Shown here one piece after another: positions 53,477 to 60,903 of a stretch of 64,000 nt of DNA. This stretch comes from JAEUJM01 sp044221555 (GTDB lineage Bacteria > Actinomycetota > Acidimicrobiia > Acidimicrobiales > DATDAH01). Location of the stretch: NCBI GenBank assembly GCA_044221555.1, contig JBGAOY010000002.1, positions 248,001 through 312,000 of the forward strand. Reading direction: 5' to 3'. A program made the position numbers and the translations under genes. Each line of letters starts with the position of its first letter. The stretch's first letter is position 1. The notes under the pieces are model-generated. The model saw only the letters and a program-made list of their open reading frames with translations. It ran no database searches and was not told the DNA's origin.

Positions 53477-53662
53477 ATGAGTGAAGCCGACAACCTGTCA
53501 GGGCGCGAACGGGCCGTCGTGGCGGCCGTGGCCGCGCTGATCGCGGTGCTGGCCATGCTGCGGCCGACCCCGTCGCTGGGGGACCAGGACGACCGGGTCG
53601 ACGTCGCACCGATCGACGCCACCGCGCTCAGCGGCTCCGGCCCGCGCTCCCCGGCGGGCTAG
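53477..53662 (+). CDS. Small single-pass membrane protein
   Basis: A 61-residue protein with one hydrophobic helix (AVVAAVAALIAVLAML, about residues 13-28) and a polar C-terminus rich in Asp, Pro and Ser. No family is recognised. ATG 53477 has a TACCGT box at seven nucleotides. Its stop overlaps that of the convergent EP-repeat membrane protein: the two share a CTAG palindrome. Confidence 0.6.
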   Translation: MSEADNLSGRERAVVAAVAALIAVLAMLRPTPSLGDQDDRVDVAPIDATALSGSGPRSPAG

Positions 53663-54135
53663 CCGGCGCGGTTGCGGCGCTTGCGCCGCAGCGCCCAACT
53701 CAGCGCGAACAGCACCGCGGTGAGGGCCACGCCGATGCCCACCTTCTTGGCGGGGCCGGACCTGGCCCCTTCGTCGAGGGGGCTGGGCGCCTTGGTGGCG
53801 CCGGACGCGGGCACGGGGGTGGCCCCGGTGGTGGCCGGCTCGGCGACGGAGACCGGCTCGGGCTCGGCGACGGAGGCCGGCTCGGGCTCGGAGGCCGGCT
53901 CGGGCTCGGCGACGGAGGCCGGCTCGGGGTCGGAGGCCGGCTCGGGCTCGGAGACCGGCTCTGGCTCGGCAGCCGGCTCGGGCTCGGCGACCGGCTCTGG
54001 CTCTGGCGCTGGCTCGGCGACCGGCTCGGGCTCGGGATCGTCAGCGGCGACGTCGAGCAGGTCGTCCACGGGTGCGGGCTCGTCGCTCGCCGGCTTGGGG
54101 CGGGCGTGGCCCTTCTGGGGGTCGTAGGTGGCCAT
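53659..54135 (-). CDS. EP-repeat-rich single-pass membrane protein downstream of ParA
   Basis: A 158-residue protein. A Glu/Pro-rich repetitive middle (PEPVAEPEPAAEPEP-type repeats, residues about 35-95) is followed by a flexible Thr/Ala/Pro linker and a C-terminal transmembrane helix (GIGVALTAVLFALSWAL) with a very basic tail. The opening MATYDPQKGHARPK is basic and could bind a negatively charged partner. It begins six nucleotides after the ParA stop, so the pair is a likely operon. It resembles an adaptor or scaffold for ParA; no ParB is present. Confidence 0.75.
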   Translation of the reverse strand: MATYDPQKGHARPKPASDEPAPVDDLLDVAADDPEPEPVAEPAPEPEPVAEPEPAAEPEPVSEPEPASDPEPASVAEPEPASEPEPASVAEPEPVSVAEPATTGATPVPASGATKAPSPLDEGARSGPAKKVGIGVALTAVLFALSWALRRKRRNRAG

Positions 54136-54141
54136 CTGGTG

Positions 54142-54918
54142 CTAAGTGTGGTCGGGAACGACCTGGGCGAGCAACGTGGCGAACTCGGCGGCCGCGATGT
54201 CGGCGCCGGGCCGGTGACCGAGCGCGTGCAACGGCACCGACTGCGCCGACGCCTCGGCGATGGCTGCCCGCAGGTGGATCGGGCCGAGCACGAGCGGGCC
54301 GTAGGACTCCACCAGCTGGTCGTGCCAGTAGCGGGCGTCGCGGGTGCGTCCGAGGCGGTTGACCACCACGCCCGCGGTGGCGAGGTCGATGCGCTGGCGC
54401 TCGCGCACCCGGTCGATGGTGCGCAGCATCTGGGCCACGCCGTCGGAGGCCCAGGCGGCCGGCTCGCTGACCACCACCACCCGGTCGGCGGCGACCAGCC
54501 CGTTGACCGTGAGCAGCCCCAGCGACGGCGGGCAGTCGATGATGACGAGGTCGTGGGGGAGGCCCTTGAGCGCGGTGCGCAGCCGGTCCTGGGCGCCCAC
54601 CGCGTCGGTGGCGAGCTGCACCTCACGCCCGGCCAGCGCCGGCGTGCTGGGGGCGACGTCGGGCACGGTGCCCTCGCCCGCGGGCCAGGCCGCAGGGGTC
54701 ACGACCCGCTCCAGGCCGCCGGGCTGGTCGACGGCCAAGGCGTCGTCCACGGTGGCGGCCGCGTCCCAAACGCCCAGGCCCGTGGTGGCGTTGGCCTGGG
54801 GGTCGAGGTCGACCACCAGCACCCGCCGGCCCTCGCGGGCGGCGGCGGCGGCGAGTCCGAGGGCGACGGTGGTCTTGCCCACCCCACCCTTCTGGTTGGC
54901 CACGGCGAGGACCGGCAT
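54142..54918 (-). CDS. ParA/MinD-superfamily ATPase (orphan)
   Basis: A 258-residue deviant-Walker ATPase. It opens MPVLAVANQKGGVGKTTVAL (Walker A with signature Lys), has VLVVDLDPQANAT (A') and HDLVIIDCPPSLGLLTVNGL near residue 124 (Walker B-like), and a C-terminal domain without a ParB-like partner. ParA proteins move cargo over the nucleoid. A ParB gene is absent, and an EP-rich membrane protein follows after six nucleotides. ATG 54918 is six nucleotides after TAGCGT, with no Shine-Dalgarno: leaderless. It is divergent from the first propeller lipoprotein (ATG 55010) by 91 nt. Confidence 0.9.
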   Translation of the reverse strand: MPVLAVANQKGGVGKTTVALGLAAAAAREGRRVLVVDLDPQANATTGLGVWDAAATVDDALAVDQPGGLERVVTPAAWPAGEGTVPDVAPSTPALAGREVQLATDAVGAQDRLRTALKGLPHDLVIIDCPPSLGLLTVNGLVAADRVVVVSEPAAWASDGVAQMLRTIDRVRERQRIDLATAGVVVNRLGRTRDARYWHDQLVESYGPLVLGPIHLRAAIAEASAQSVPLHALGHRPGADIAAAEFATLLAQVVPDHT

Positions 54919-54924
54919 GGCGAA

Positions 54925-54930
54925 ACGCTA
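54925..54930 (-). promoter_or_regulatory. Putative leaderless -10 box (TAGCGT)
   Basis: TAGCGT on the minus strand ends six nucleotides before the ATG of ParA at 54918. The same hexamer occurs before the zinc-ribbon gene (63593-63598). Confidence 0.5.
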
Positions 54931-55009
54931 CCAACCGCACTCCCGCGCCCAGGGGACCCGCAGGCCGCCGGGGCGCACACCCCGGTGCCAGGTGCGATGA
55001 TCGTCGGCC

Positions 55010-57037
55010 ATGAAGGGGACGCTGGTCGTGGGGGTGGCCGTCGTGCTGCTCGCGGCGGCGTGCGCCAGCGACGGCGGCGGAGGCGGCGGGGCAGCCGACG
55101 AGGGCCCCGACGACGCCGCGGTCGGCGAGTGCGACTGGCCGATGTGGGGGCAGTCGCCGGAGCGTCGCTTCTCCTCGCCGAGCTCCTGTGCGACCGATCT
55201 GTCGCCCGACTCGGTCGGTGATCTCGAAGAGGCCTGGTTCTTCAACACCGAGGACGTGGTCACGGCCACGCCGGCGGTCGTCGGCGACACGGTGTACGTC
55301 GGTGACTGGACCGGCCGGTTCTACGCCCTGGACCGCGATGACGGCGACCCCCGATGGACCTTCGACGCCCCGCGTCACGAGCGCGTCTACGCCGGCCAGA
55401 TCGTCTCCAGCGCGGCGGTGGCCGACGTCGCCGGCGCCCGGACGGTGTACTTCGGCGCCGGTAAGACGCTCTTCGCGCTCGACGGCGGGTCGGGCGAGGT
55501 GACCTGGCGCCACGAGCTGAACCCCGACGGCGAGGACGACGACCCCACCGAGATCGAGACCTCGCCGGTCGTGGTCGACGGTCCGGACGGGCAGGTGGTG
55601 CTGGTCGGATACGACGGTCACAACACCCCGGGCGTGCGTGCCGGCGTGGTCGCCCTCGACGCCGCCACCGGCGCCGTGCTCTGGGACTTCGACCCCGATC
55701 GGGGCCGTGCCCCCACCGGTTGCGTGGACGTGTGGTCCTCCCCGGCGGTCGACGTGGGCCGCGGCCTCGTGTACTTCGGCACCGGCAACTGCAACACCTC
55801 CCCGGAGGACTGGACACGGTTCACCGAGGCCCTGATCGCCGTCCACCTCGACACGGGACGGCCGGCGTGGACCTACCAGCCCCACGAACCGAACAACGAC
55901 GACCTCGACTTCGGGGCGACGCCCAACCTCTTCGCGGCCGGCGGCCACGACCTGGTGGGCATCGGCAACAAGGACGGCGACTACTACGCGGTCGACCGCG
56001 ACAGCGGCGAGCTCGTGTGGCAGGCCGACGCCACCGAGCCGGGGCTGAACGAGCCGGGGAGCAACTTCTCGACGGGGGGCTTCATCGGCCCGGCGGCGGT
56101 CCTCGCCGTGCTCGACCGCCCGGCCCAGCGGGGCGACGTGTTCGAGGGTGGCGACCAGGTCATCGTGGGCGGGACCGCGGTCGGCCCGTGCCCGTGCCTC
56201 CACGGCATCGATACCGCCACCGGGGACGTGGCCTGGCAACAGGACCTGGCGTCCCCGACCTACGCGGCCACCGCGGGTGTGCGCGGCGTGGCGTTCTCCG
56301 GCGGCACCGACTTCACCTTCCGGGCCATCGACGCGGCTCGGGGTGACGTCCTGTGGGAGCACGAGATGAGCGGGCCGGTGGCGGGCGGCGCCGCCATCCA
56401 GGGCAACGACGTGTTCGCCGTGGCCGGCCTCCGCGAGCCCGGGCAGGACATCCGGGCCGAGAACAGCGGCGTCTACCGCTTCACCCTGCCGGGTGACGAC
56501 GGCCCGACGACCACCACCGAGGCGGCCGCGCCCACGACGACGGCGGTGCCCATCGAGGCGTTCTCCGACGACGGCCAGGACTGCGTGGGCGAGCCGTGCG
56601 ACTTCGCGTTCTCGCTGAAGGACCCGCCGGCGGGCATCGACCCTCGGATGTCGCTCCGGATCTCGGCCGACCCGGCCTCAGTCACGGTGCAGGCGAGCGG
56701 GCTCGGTCCGCCGCAAGGGTGGCTGCGCCCCGGCAGCCCGGCGGCCAACGCCGGCGCGTCCAGCTACGCTGTGTTCCTGTCGAAGGGCGTGGACAACCCC
56801 AACGGGGCCCTCGTGTGCGTGCTCGAGCCCGTGGACGACACCGCCGCCGGCGACGGTGACAGCGAGCCGGGCGCGATGTCGTGCGAGACCGACGCCATCG
56901 CCGACCTGGGCAGCGACTTCGACCGCCTCAGCGTGCTGGCCGTCGACGACGCCACAACGCTCCCGCCCATCGCCGAGGGCTACGACCGCCTGGTCGACAC
57001 CATCTCGTTCGACCCACCGTTGCGGCCGGCGCCGTGA
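55010..57037 (+). CDS. Lipoprotein with PQQ-type beta-propeller
   Basis: A 675-residue exported lipoprotein. Signal peptide and lipobox are in VVLLAAACAS near residue 18. The propeller (about 45-500) opens with CDWPMWGQSPERRFSSP and carries YVGDWTGRFYALDRDDGDPRW, YFGAGKTLFALDGGSGEVTW and YYAVDRDSGELVWQAD: PQQ-like WD-type blades. A Thr-rich linker and a distinct C-terminal domain (about 530-675) follow. It resembles PQQ-dependent dehydrogenases and BamB-like scaffolds, but the metal and cofactor residues are not visible. It may bind a cofactor, sugar or protein. It begins the operon: the next start overlaps its stop in GTGA. Confidence 0.9.
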   Translation: MKGTLVVGVAVVLLAAACASDGGGGGGAADEGPDDAAVGECDWPMWGQSPERRFSSPSSCATDLSPDSVGDLEEAWFFNTEDVVTATPAVVGDTVYVGDWTGRFYALDRDDGDPRWTFDAPRHERVYAGQIVSSAAVADVAGARTVYFGAGKTLFALDGGSGEVTWRHELNPDGEDDDPTEIETSPVVVDGPDGQVVLVGYDGHNTPGVRAGVVALDAATGAVLWDFDPDRGRAPTGCVDVWSSPAVDVGRGLVYFGTGNCNTSPEDWTRFTEALIAVHLDTGRPAWTYQPHEPNNDDLDFGATPNLFAAGGHDLVGIGNKDGDYYAVDRDSGELVWQADATEPGLNEPGSNFSTGGFIGPAAVLAVLDRPAQRGDVFEGGDQVIVGGTAVGPCPCLHGIDTATGDVAWQQDLASPTYAATAGVRGVAFSGGTDFTFRAIDAARGDVLWEHEMSGPVAGGAAIQGNDVFAVAGLREPGQDIRAENSGVYRFTLPGDDGPTTTTEAAAPTTTAVPIEAFSDDGQDCVGEPCDFAFSLKDPPAGIDPRMSLRISADPASVTVQASGLGPPQGWLRPGSPAANAGASSYAVFLSKGVDNPNGALVCVLEPVDDTAAGDGDSEPGAMSCETDAIADLGSDFDRLSVLAVDDATTLPPIAEGYDRLVDTISFDPPLRPAP

Positions 57038-58353
57038 ACGGTCCCGCGAGCGCCGCCACGAGGGTCCCGTCGCGCGTGCCCGCCCGCGGCCGCCGGCGCA
57101 CGCCGCGGGCGACCGTGGTGGCGGCGCTGCTGGTGGCGGCGGTCGTGGCCGCCTCGTGCTCGGGGGGCGACGACGGCGCCGGATCGACCACGACCCAGCC
57201 GACCACGGCGCCGGCCACCACGCCCGCGCCGACCACCACCGAGCCGGCACCCTCGGTGCCGCTGGTGTTCAGCCCGGAGGGCAACAACCTGTGGGTCTAC
57301 GCCGACACCCCGGGCTACCCGTCGCAGGAGATCGACACCAACGCCACCGACGACCCCGCCCGCGGTCGCGACATCAACGCCCAGGTGTGCTTCGTGCCCG
57401 ATGGCTCCGGGCGCCTCATCGCCGGCGAGGACACGAACCAGCCGCACCCCCGCGCCGGGTTCGGGGTGTTCCAGCTCGAGGGTGACCGGGTGGGTGAGCT
57501 CTCGGTCGAGCAGGTGGGCAAGCTCACGCCGACCTACCAGAGCCACCCGGACAACTTCGGGTGCGGCTTCCTGTCCAACGGTGCGCTGGTGACGACCGAC
57601 ATCGGCAACACCGTGACCGGCCCGGGGGACGGTCAGCTGATCGTGTGGTTCCCGCCGTTCTCGGGCGGCGAGCTGGACGCGACGGCACCCAACGCCGGGT
57701 TCGACCGGGTGGCCTACTGCAAGGTCGACACCGGCATCGCCACCCCGGGCGGTGTCTACGTGGACGCCGACGACAACGTCTACGTGGGCTCGGCCCGACC
57801 GCCCACCGCGGGGGTGCTCCGCTACTCGGGCGACTGGCCGACCGGTGCGGACGCCGCCGGCGGCTGTGGACGCACCGACGGCACGGGCAAGCCCCTGGTC
57901 GACCGCGGCGCGGTCGACCGCGAGGTGTTCATCCCGGCCGGCCCCCACCGTCTGGCGTCGCCGCACTCGGTGGCGCCCGCGCCCGACGGGGGGCTCTACG
58001 TCTCGAGCGTGATCAACGGGGTGATCGACGAGTTCGATGCCGACGGGCGCTTCGTGCGGACGATCCTCGCGCCGCCCGCCGGCGAGGAACTGGGCGCCGA
58101 GCCCTTCTCGACGGGCACGCCGCTCGGCCTGGCCACCGGCCCCGACGGCAGCCTCTTCTACGCCGACATCGGCATCGTGGCCGACCCTGTCGACGGCTTC
58201 GGGCCCGGCGAGCGCACGGGCTCGCTGCGGGTGATCCGATTCGTGGGCGGTGAGCCACAGCCACCCGACACCATCGCCGACCACCTCCAGTTCCCCGACG
58301 GGCTGGGCGTGGTCGCGCCGGGGGGCGGCACCGACGTGTCGTCGGTCCTCTGA
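57034..58353 (+). CDS. Lipoprotein, putative propeller protein (SMP-30-like), paralogue 1
   Basis: A 439-residue lipoprotein. Lipobox in VVAASCSGG near residue 37, Thr/Pro-rich linker, then a repeat-rich globular domain with ARGRDINAQVCFVPD, IAGEDTNQPHPRAG, TDIGNTVTGPGDGQLIVWFPP, NVYVGSARPPTAGVLRYSGDW and AGEELGAEPFSTGTPLGLA. The Asp/Gly-rich loops look like a six-bladed beta-propeller, possibly with metal sites. The GTG start overlaps the preceding TGA by 4 nt. The next gene encodes a close paralogue, so it arose by tandem duplication. Ligand and reaction unknown; a lactonase-like role is a guess. Confidence 0.78.
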   Translation: MNGPASAATRVPSRVPARGRRRTPRATVVAALLVAAVVAASCSGGDDGAGSTTTQPTTAPATTPAPTTTEPAPSVPLVFSPEGNNLWVYADTPGYPSQEIDTNATDDPARGRDINAQVCFVPDGSGRLIAGEDTNQPHPRAGFGVFQLEGDRVGELSVEQVGKLTPTYQSHPDNFGCGFLSNGALVTTDIGNTVTGPGDGQLIVWFPPFSGGELDATAPNAGFDRVAYCKVDTGIATPGGVYVDADDNVYVGSARPPTAGVLRYSGDWPTGADAAGGCGRTDGTGKPLVDRGAVDREVFIPAGPHRLASPHSVAPAPDGGLYVSSVINGVIDEFDADGRFVRTILAPPAGEELGAEPFSTGTPLGLATGPDGSLFYADIGIVADPVDGFGPGERTGSLRVIRFVGGEPQPPDTIADHLQFPDGLGVVAPGGGTDVSSVL

Positions 58354-58402
58354 TCCCCTCAGCGAACCTACGCTGGCCGCCGACCACTCCCCGGGAGCCA
58401 CG

Positions 58403-59647
58403 ATGAGCCGATTCACGAAGCTGGCACTGGTCGCCGTCACCACGGTGCTGCTGGTCGCCGCCTGCAGCAGCAGTGACGACGGTGACGTCGGTAGCCCGCC
58501 CCGGGGGGTGCCGGTCACTGGAGGCGCCGGAGCTTCAGGCGGCGGGTCGGGTTCGGGGGAGCCCACGACGGCGCCCATCGTGTTCAGCGGGCAGGGCAAC
58601 GACCTGCTGGCCTACGCCACCGACGACAGCGGCGACTCCCAGGTGCTGTTCACCAACAAGGAGGACGACCCCGAGACGGGGCGTGACATCAACGCCCAGA
58701 TCTGCTTCTTCCCCGACGACCCGCACCAGTTCATCGCCGGAGAGGACACGAACCAGCCGGACCCTCTGCAGGGCTGGGGCATCTTCCAGGTCGAGGGCGA
58801 CACGGTCGGAGACCTGGCCGCCACCCAGGTCGGCAAGCTCACCCCGACCTACCAGGGGTCGGGCGACAACGCCGAGAACTACGGGTGCGGCTTCCTGTCC
58901 GACGGCCGCATCCTCACCACCGACGTGGGCAACCAGGCCAACGGGGACGGCGACGGGCAGCTGATCGTGTGGTTCCCGCCCTTCACCGGGGGCGAGTACG
59001 TCGACGGGGCCGACAACGCCGGCTTCGACGACGTCGCCTTCTGCAAGGTCGACATCGGCATCGCCACCGCGGGCGGCATCTACGTGGACGGTGACGACAA
59101 CGTGTACCTGGGCTCGGCCCGGCCGCCCACGAGCGGCGTGCTGCGCTACTCGGGCGACTGGCCGACCGGGCCCGACGCCGCCGGCGGCTGCGGCCGCACC
59201 GACGGCACGGGGGCGCCGCTCGTCGACGACGGCGCGGTGACCCGCGAGGTCTTCATCCCCGCGGGCCCTCACGGCCTGTCCACCCCGCACTCGGTGGCGC
59301 CGGCACCCGACGGTGGGTTCTACGTGTCCAGCGTGATCACCGGGGTCATCAACGAGTACGACGCCGAGGGTGCGTTCGTGCGGACCATCCTCGAGCCGCC
59401 GGCCGGCGAGGAGCTGGGCCCGGAGCCGTTCTCGACGGGCACGCCCCTCGGCATCGGCGTCGCCCCGGACGGCACCCTCTACTACGCCGACATCGGCGTG
59501 GTCGCCGACCCCGTCAACGGGTTCGGCCCCGGTGAGGACACCGGCTCGGTGCGGGCCATCGCCTTCGTCGACGGCGAGGCCCAGCCCCCCGAGACCCTCG
59601 ACGACGGCCTGGCCTTCCCCGACGGCATCGGCATCTTCCGACCATGA
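58403..59647 (+). CDS. Lipoprotein, putative propeller protein (SMP-30-like), paralogue 2
   Basis: A 414-residue paralogue of the preceding gene, with the same landmarks (TGRDINAQICFFPD, IAGEDTNQPDPLQG, TDVGNQANGDGDGQLIVWFP, NVYLGSARPPTSGVLRYSGDW, STGTPLGIGVAPDG). Signal and lipobox are in LLVAACSSSD near residue 20, followed by a Gly/Ser-rich linker. ATG 58403 has a CGGGAGCC Shine-Dalgarno and lies 49 nt after the first paralogue. Its TGA overlaps the next ATG in ATGA, coupling it to the sarcosine-oxidase-like gene. The duplication suggests dimer partners or ligand diversification. Confidence 0.8.
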   Translation: MSRFTKLALVAVTTVLLVAACSSSDDGDVGSPPRGVPVTGGAGASGGGSGSGEPTTAPIVFSGQGNDLLAYATDDSGDSQVLFTNKEDDPETGRDINAQICFFPDDPHQFIAGEDTNQPDPLQGWGIFQVEGDTVGDLAATQVGKLTPTYQGSGDNAENYGCGFLSDGRILTTDVGNQANGDGDGQLIVWFPPFTGGEYVDGADNAGFDDVAFCKVDIGIATAGGIYVDGDDNVYLGSARPPTSGVLRYSGDWPTGPDAAGGCGRTDGTGAPLVDDGAVTREVFIPAGPHGLSTPHSVAPAPDGGFYVSSVITGVINEYDAEGAFVRTILEPPAGEELGPEPFSTGTPLGIGVAPDGTLYYADIGVVADPVNGFGPGEDTGSVRAIAFVDGEAQPPETLDDGLAFPDGIGIFRP

Positions 59648-60771
59648 GACTGGTCGTGGTCGGCGGGGGCGCGATGGGCAGCGCCGCCGCGTGGTGGCTG
59701 GCCCGGCGGGGTGCCGAGGTGACCCTGCTCGAGCAGTTCGAGCGTGGTCACGACCGGGGCTCGTCCCACGGCACCGTGCGCATCTTCCGCCTGGCCTACG
59801 CCGACGATCTCTACGTGCGGATGGCGAAGGCCGCGGAGCCGCTGTGGGCCGAGCTCGAGGAGGAGGCCGACGAGGATCTGCTGGAGCGCACCGGTGCGTT
59901 GGACCACGGGCACGCCGGCCGCATCGCCGCGGTCGCCGAGGCGCTGGGGCGCAACGACGTGCGCCACGACCTGCTCGAACCCGAGCAGGTGGTCGAGCGG
60001 TGGCCCGGCCTGCGGGTGGAAGGGCCCGCGGTGTTCCAGCCCGACGGCGGGGTGGTGTTCGCCGACCGCACCGTCCGTGCCGCCCAGCACGCGGCGATCG
60101 CACGGGGCGCCGAGGTGGCGTTCAGCGAGCCCGCGCGGGCGATCCACCGGCGCGACGGCGGGGTCGTGGTCGAGACCGATCGACGCGAGCTGCGGGCCGA
60201 CGTGGTGGTGGTGGCGGCGGGCTCGTGGGCGGCGCCGGTGGTGGGCGACCTGGCGCCGCTGCCGCCACTGCGCGTCACGGTCGAGCAGCCGGGCTGGTTC
60301 GCTCCCCGCGACCCGGCGCTGCACTTCCCTTCATTCATCCACTACCGCGACGGCGCCGGATCGTCGCCCACCGCGTTCGGCGCCTACGGCATGGGCGACC
60401 CTGGCGTGGGCGGCCGCCGCACCACGTTCCCGGGCACCGCGGTGAAGGTGGGCGAGGAGAGCGTGCGCACCGTCGTCGACCCCGCCGACGGTCCCTTCGA
60501 GGTGAGCCACGACGCCCTGCGCCGGCTGGCCGACTACGTGGAGATCTGGCTGCCGGGCCTCGACCCGGTGCCGCTGCGGGCCGAGACCTGCCTCTTCACC
60601 TCCACCCCGAACGACGACTTCGTGCTCGACCGGCGAGGACCCGTGGTGGTGGCGTCACCGTGCTCGGGCCACGGCTTCAAGTTCACGCCCCTCATCGGTC
60701 GCATGGTGGCCGACCTGGCCCTCGACCCAGCCGCCGGCCCCCCCGACCCCCGCTTCGCCCTTCCCAGCTGA
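59644..60771 (+). CDS. Sarcosine oxidase-like FAD-dependent oxidoreductase (MSOX/SolA family)
   Basis: A 375-residue flavoenzyme that oxidatively demethylates an N-methyl amino acid or similar amine, releasing H2O2 and formaldehyde. It opens MRLVVVGGGAMGSAAAWWLA (dinucleotide-binding), then RGSSHGTVRIFRLAYADD with the conserved His and Arg region, AAGSWAAPVV, and a candidate covalent-FAD Cys in CLFTSTPNDDFVLDR near residue 317, followed by SPCSGHGFKFTPLIG. The ATG overlaps the preceding stop by 4 nt, so it is the last gene of the propeller operon. The substrate is unknown; a HODM-like demethylase lies at 41852-42697. A palindrome follows the stop. Confidence 0.9.
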   Translation: MRLVVVGGGAMGSAAAWWLARRGAEVTLLEQFERGHDRGSSHGTVRIFRLAYADDLYVRMAKAAEPLWAELEEEADEDLLERTGALDHGHAGRIAAVAEALGRNDVRHDLLEPEQVVERWPGLRVEGPAVFQPDGGVVFADRTVRAAQHAAIARGAEVAFSEPARAIHRRDGGVVVETDRRELRADVVVVAAGSWAAPVVGDLAPLPPLRVTVEQPGWFAPRDPALHFPSFIHYRDGAGSSPTAFGAYGMGDPGVGGRRTTFPGTAVKVGEESVRTVVDPADGPFEVSHDALRRLADYVEIWLPGLDPVPLRAETCLFTSTPNDDFVLDRRGPVVVASPCSGHGFKFTPLIGRMVADLALDPAAGPPDPRFALPS

Positions 60772-60816
60772 GGGGCCGCGCGGGTAGGCCGCCGGGACGC
60801 TGACGGGCCGGGCGTT

Positions 60817-60860
60817 CTGGCACCGGATTTCGGTGCGATGGCACCGAAATCCGGTGCCAG
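60817..60860. repeat. Palindromic repeat family B, copy 2 (between convergent genes)
   Basis: Two 20-nt arms (60817-60836 and 60841-60860, CTGGCACCGGATTTCGGTGC and complement) with loop GATG. Identical in arms and in the GTT...TTC flanks to 29018-29061, where the loop is TACC. It lies between the stops of the sarcosine-oxidase-like gene (60771) and the convergent acyl-CoA dehydrogenase gene (60904). Confidence 0.85.
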
Positions 60861-60903
60861 TTCGCTCGGTGTGCAGCCTCATGCGCACCTATCCGCTGGG
60901 CCC

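Noticed and set aside
53850..54020. Tandem repeat of possible regulatory function
   Set aside because: The CTCGGGCTCGG repetition encodes the EP-repeats of the 158-residue protein, so it is explained by coding.
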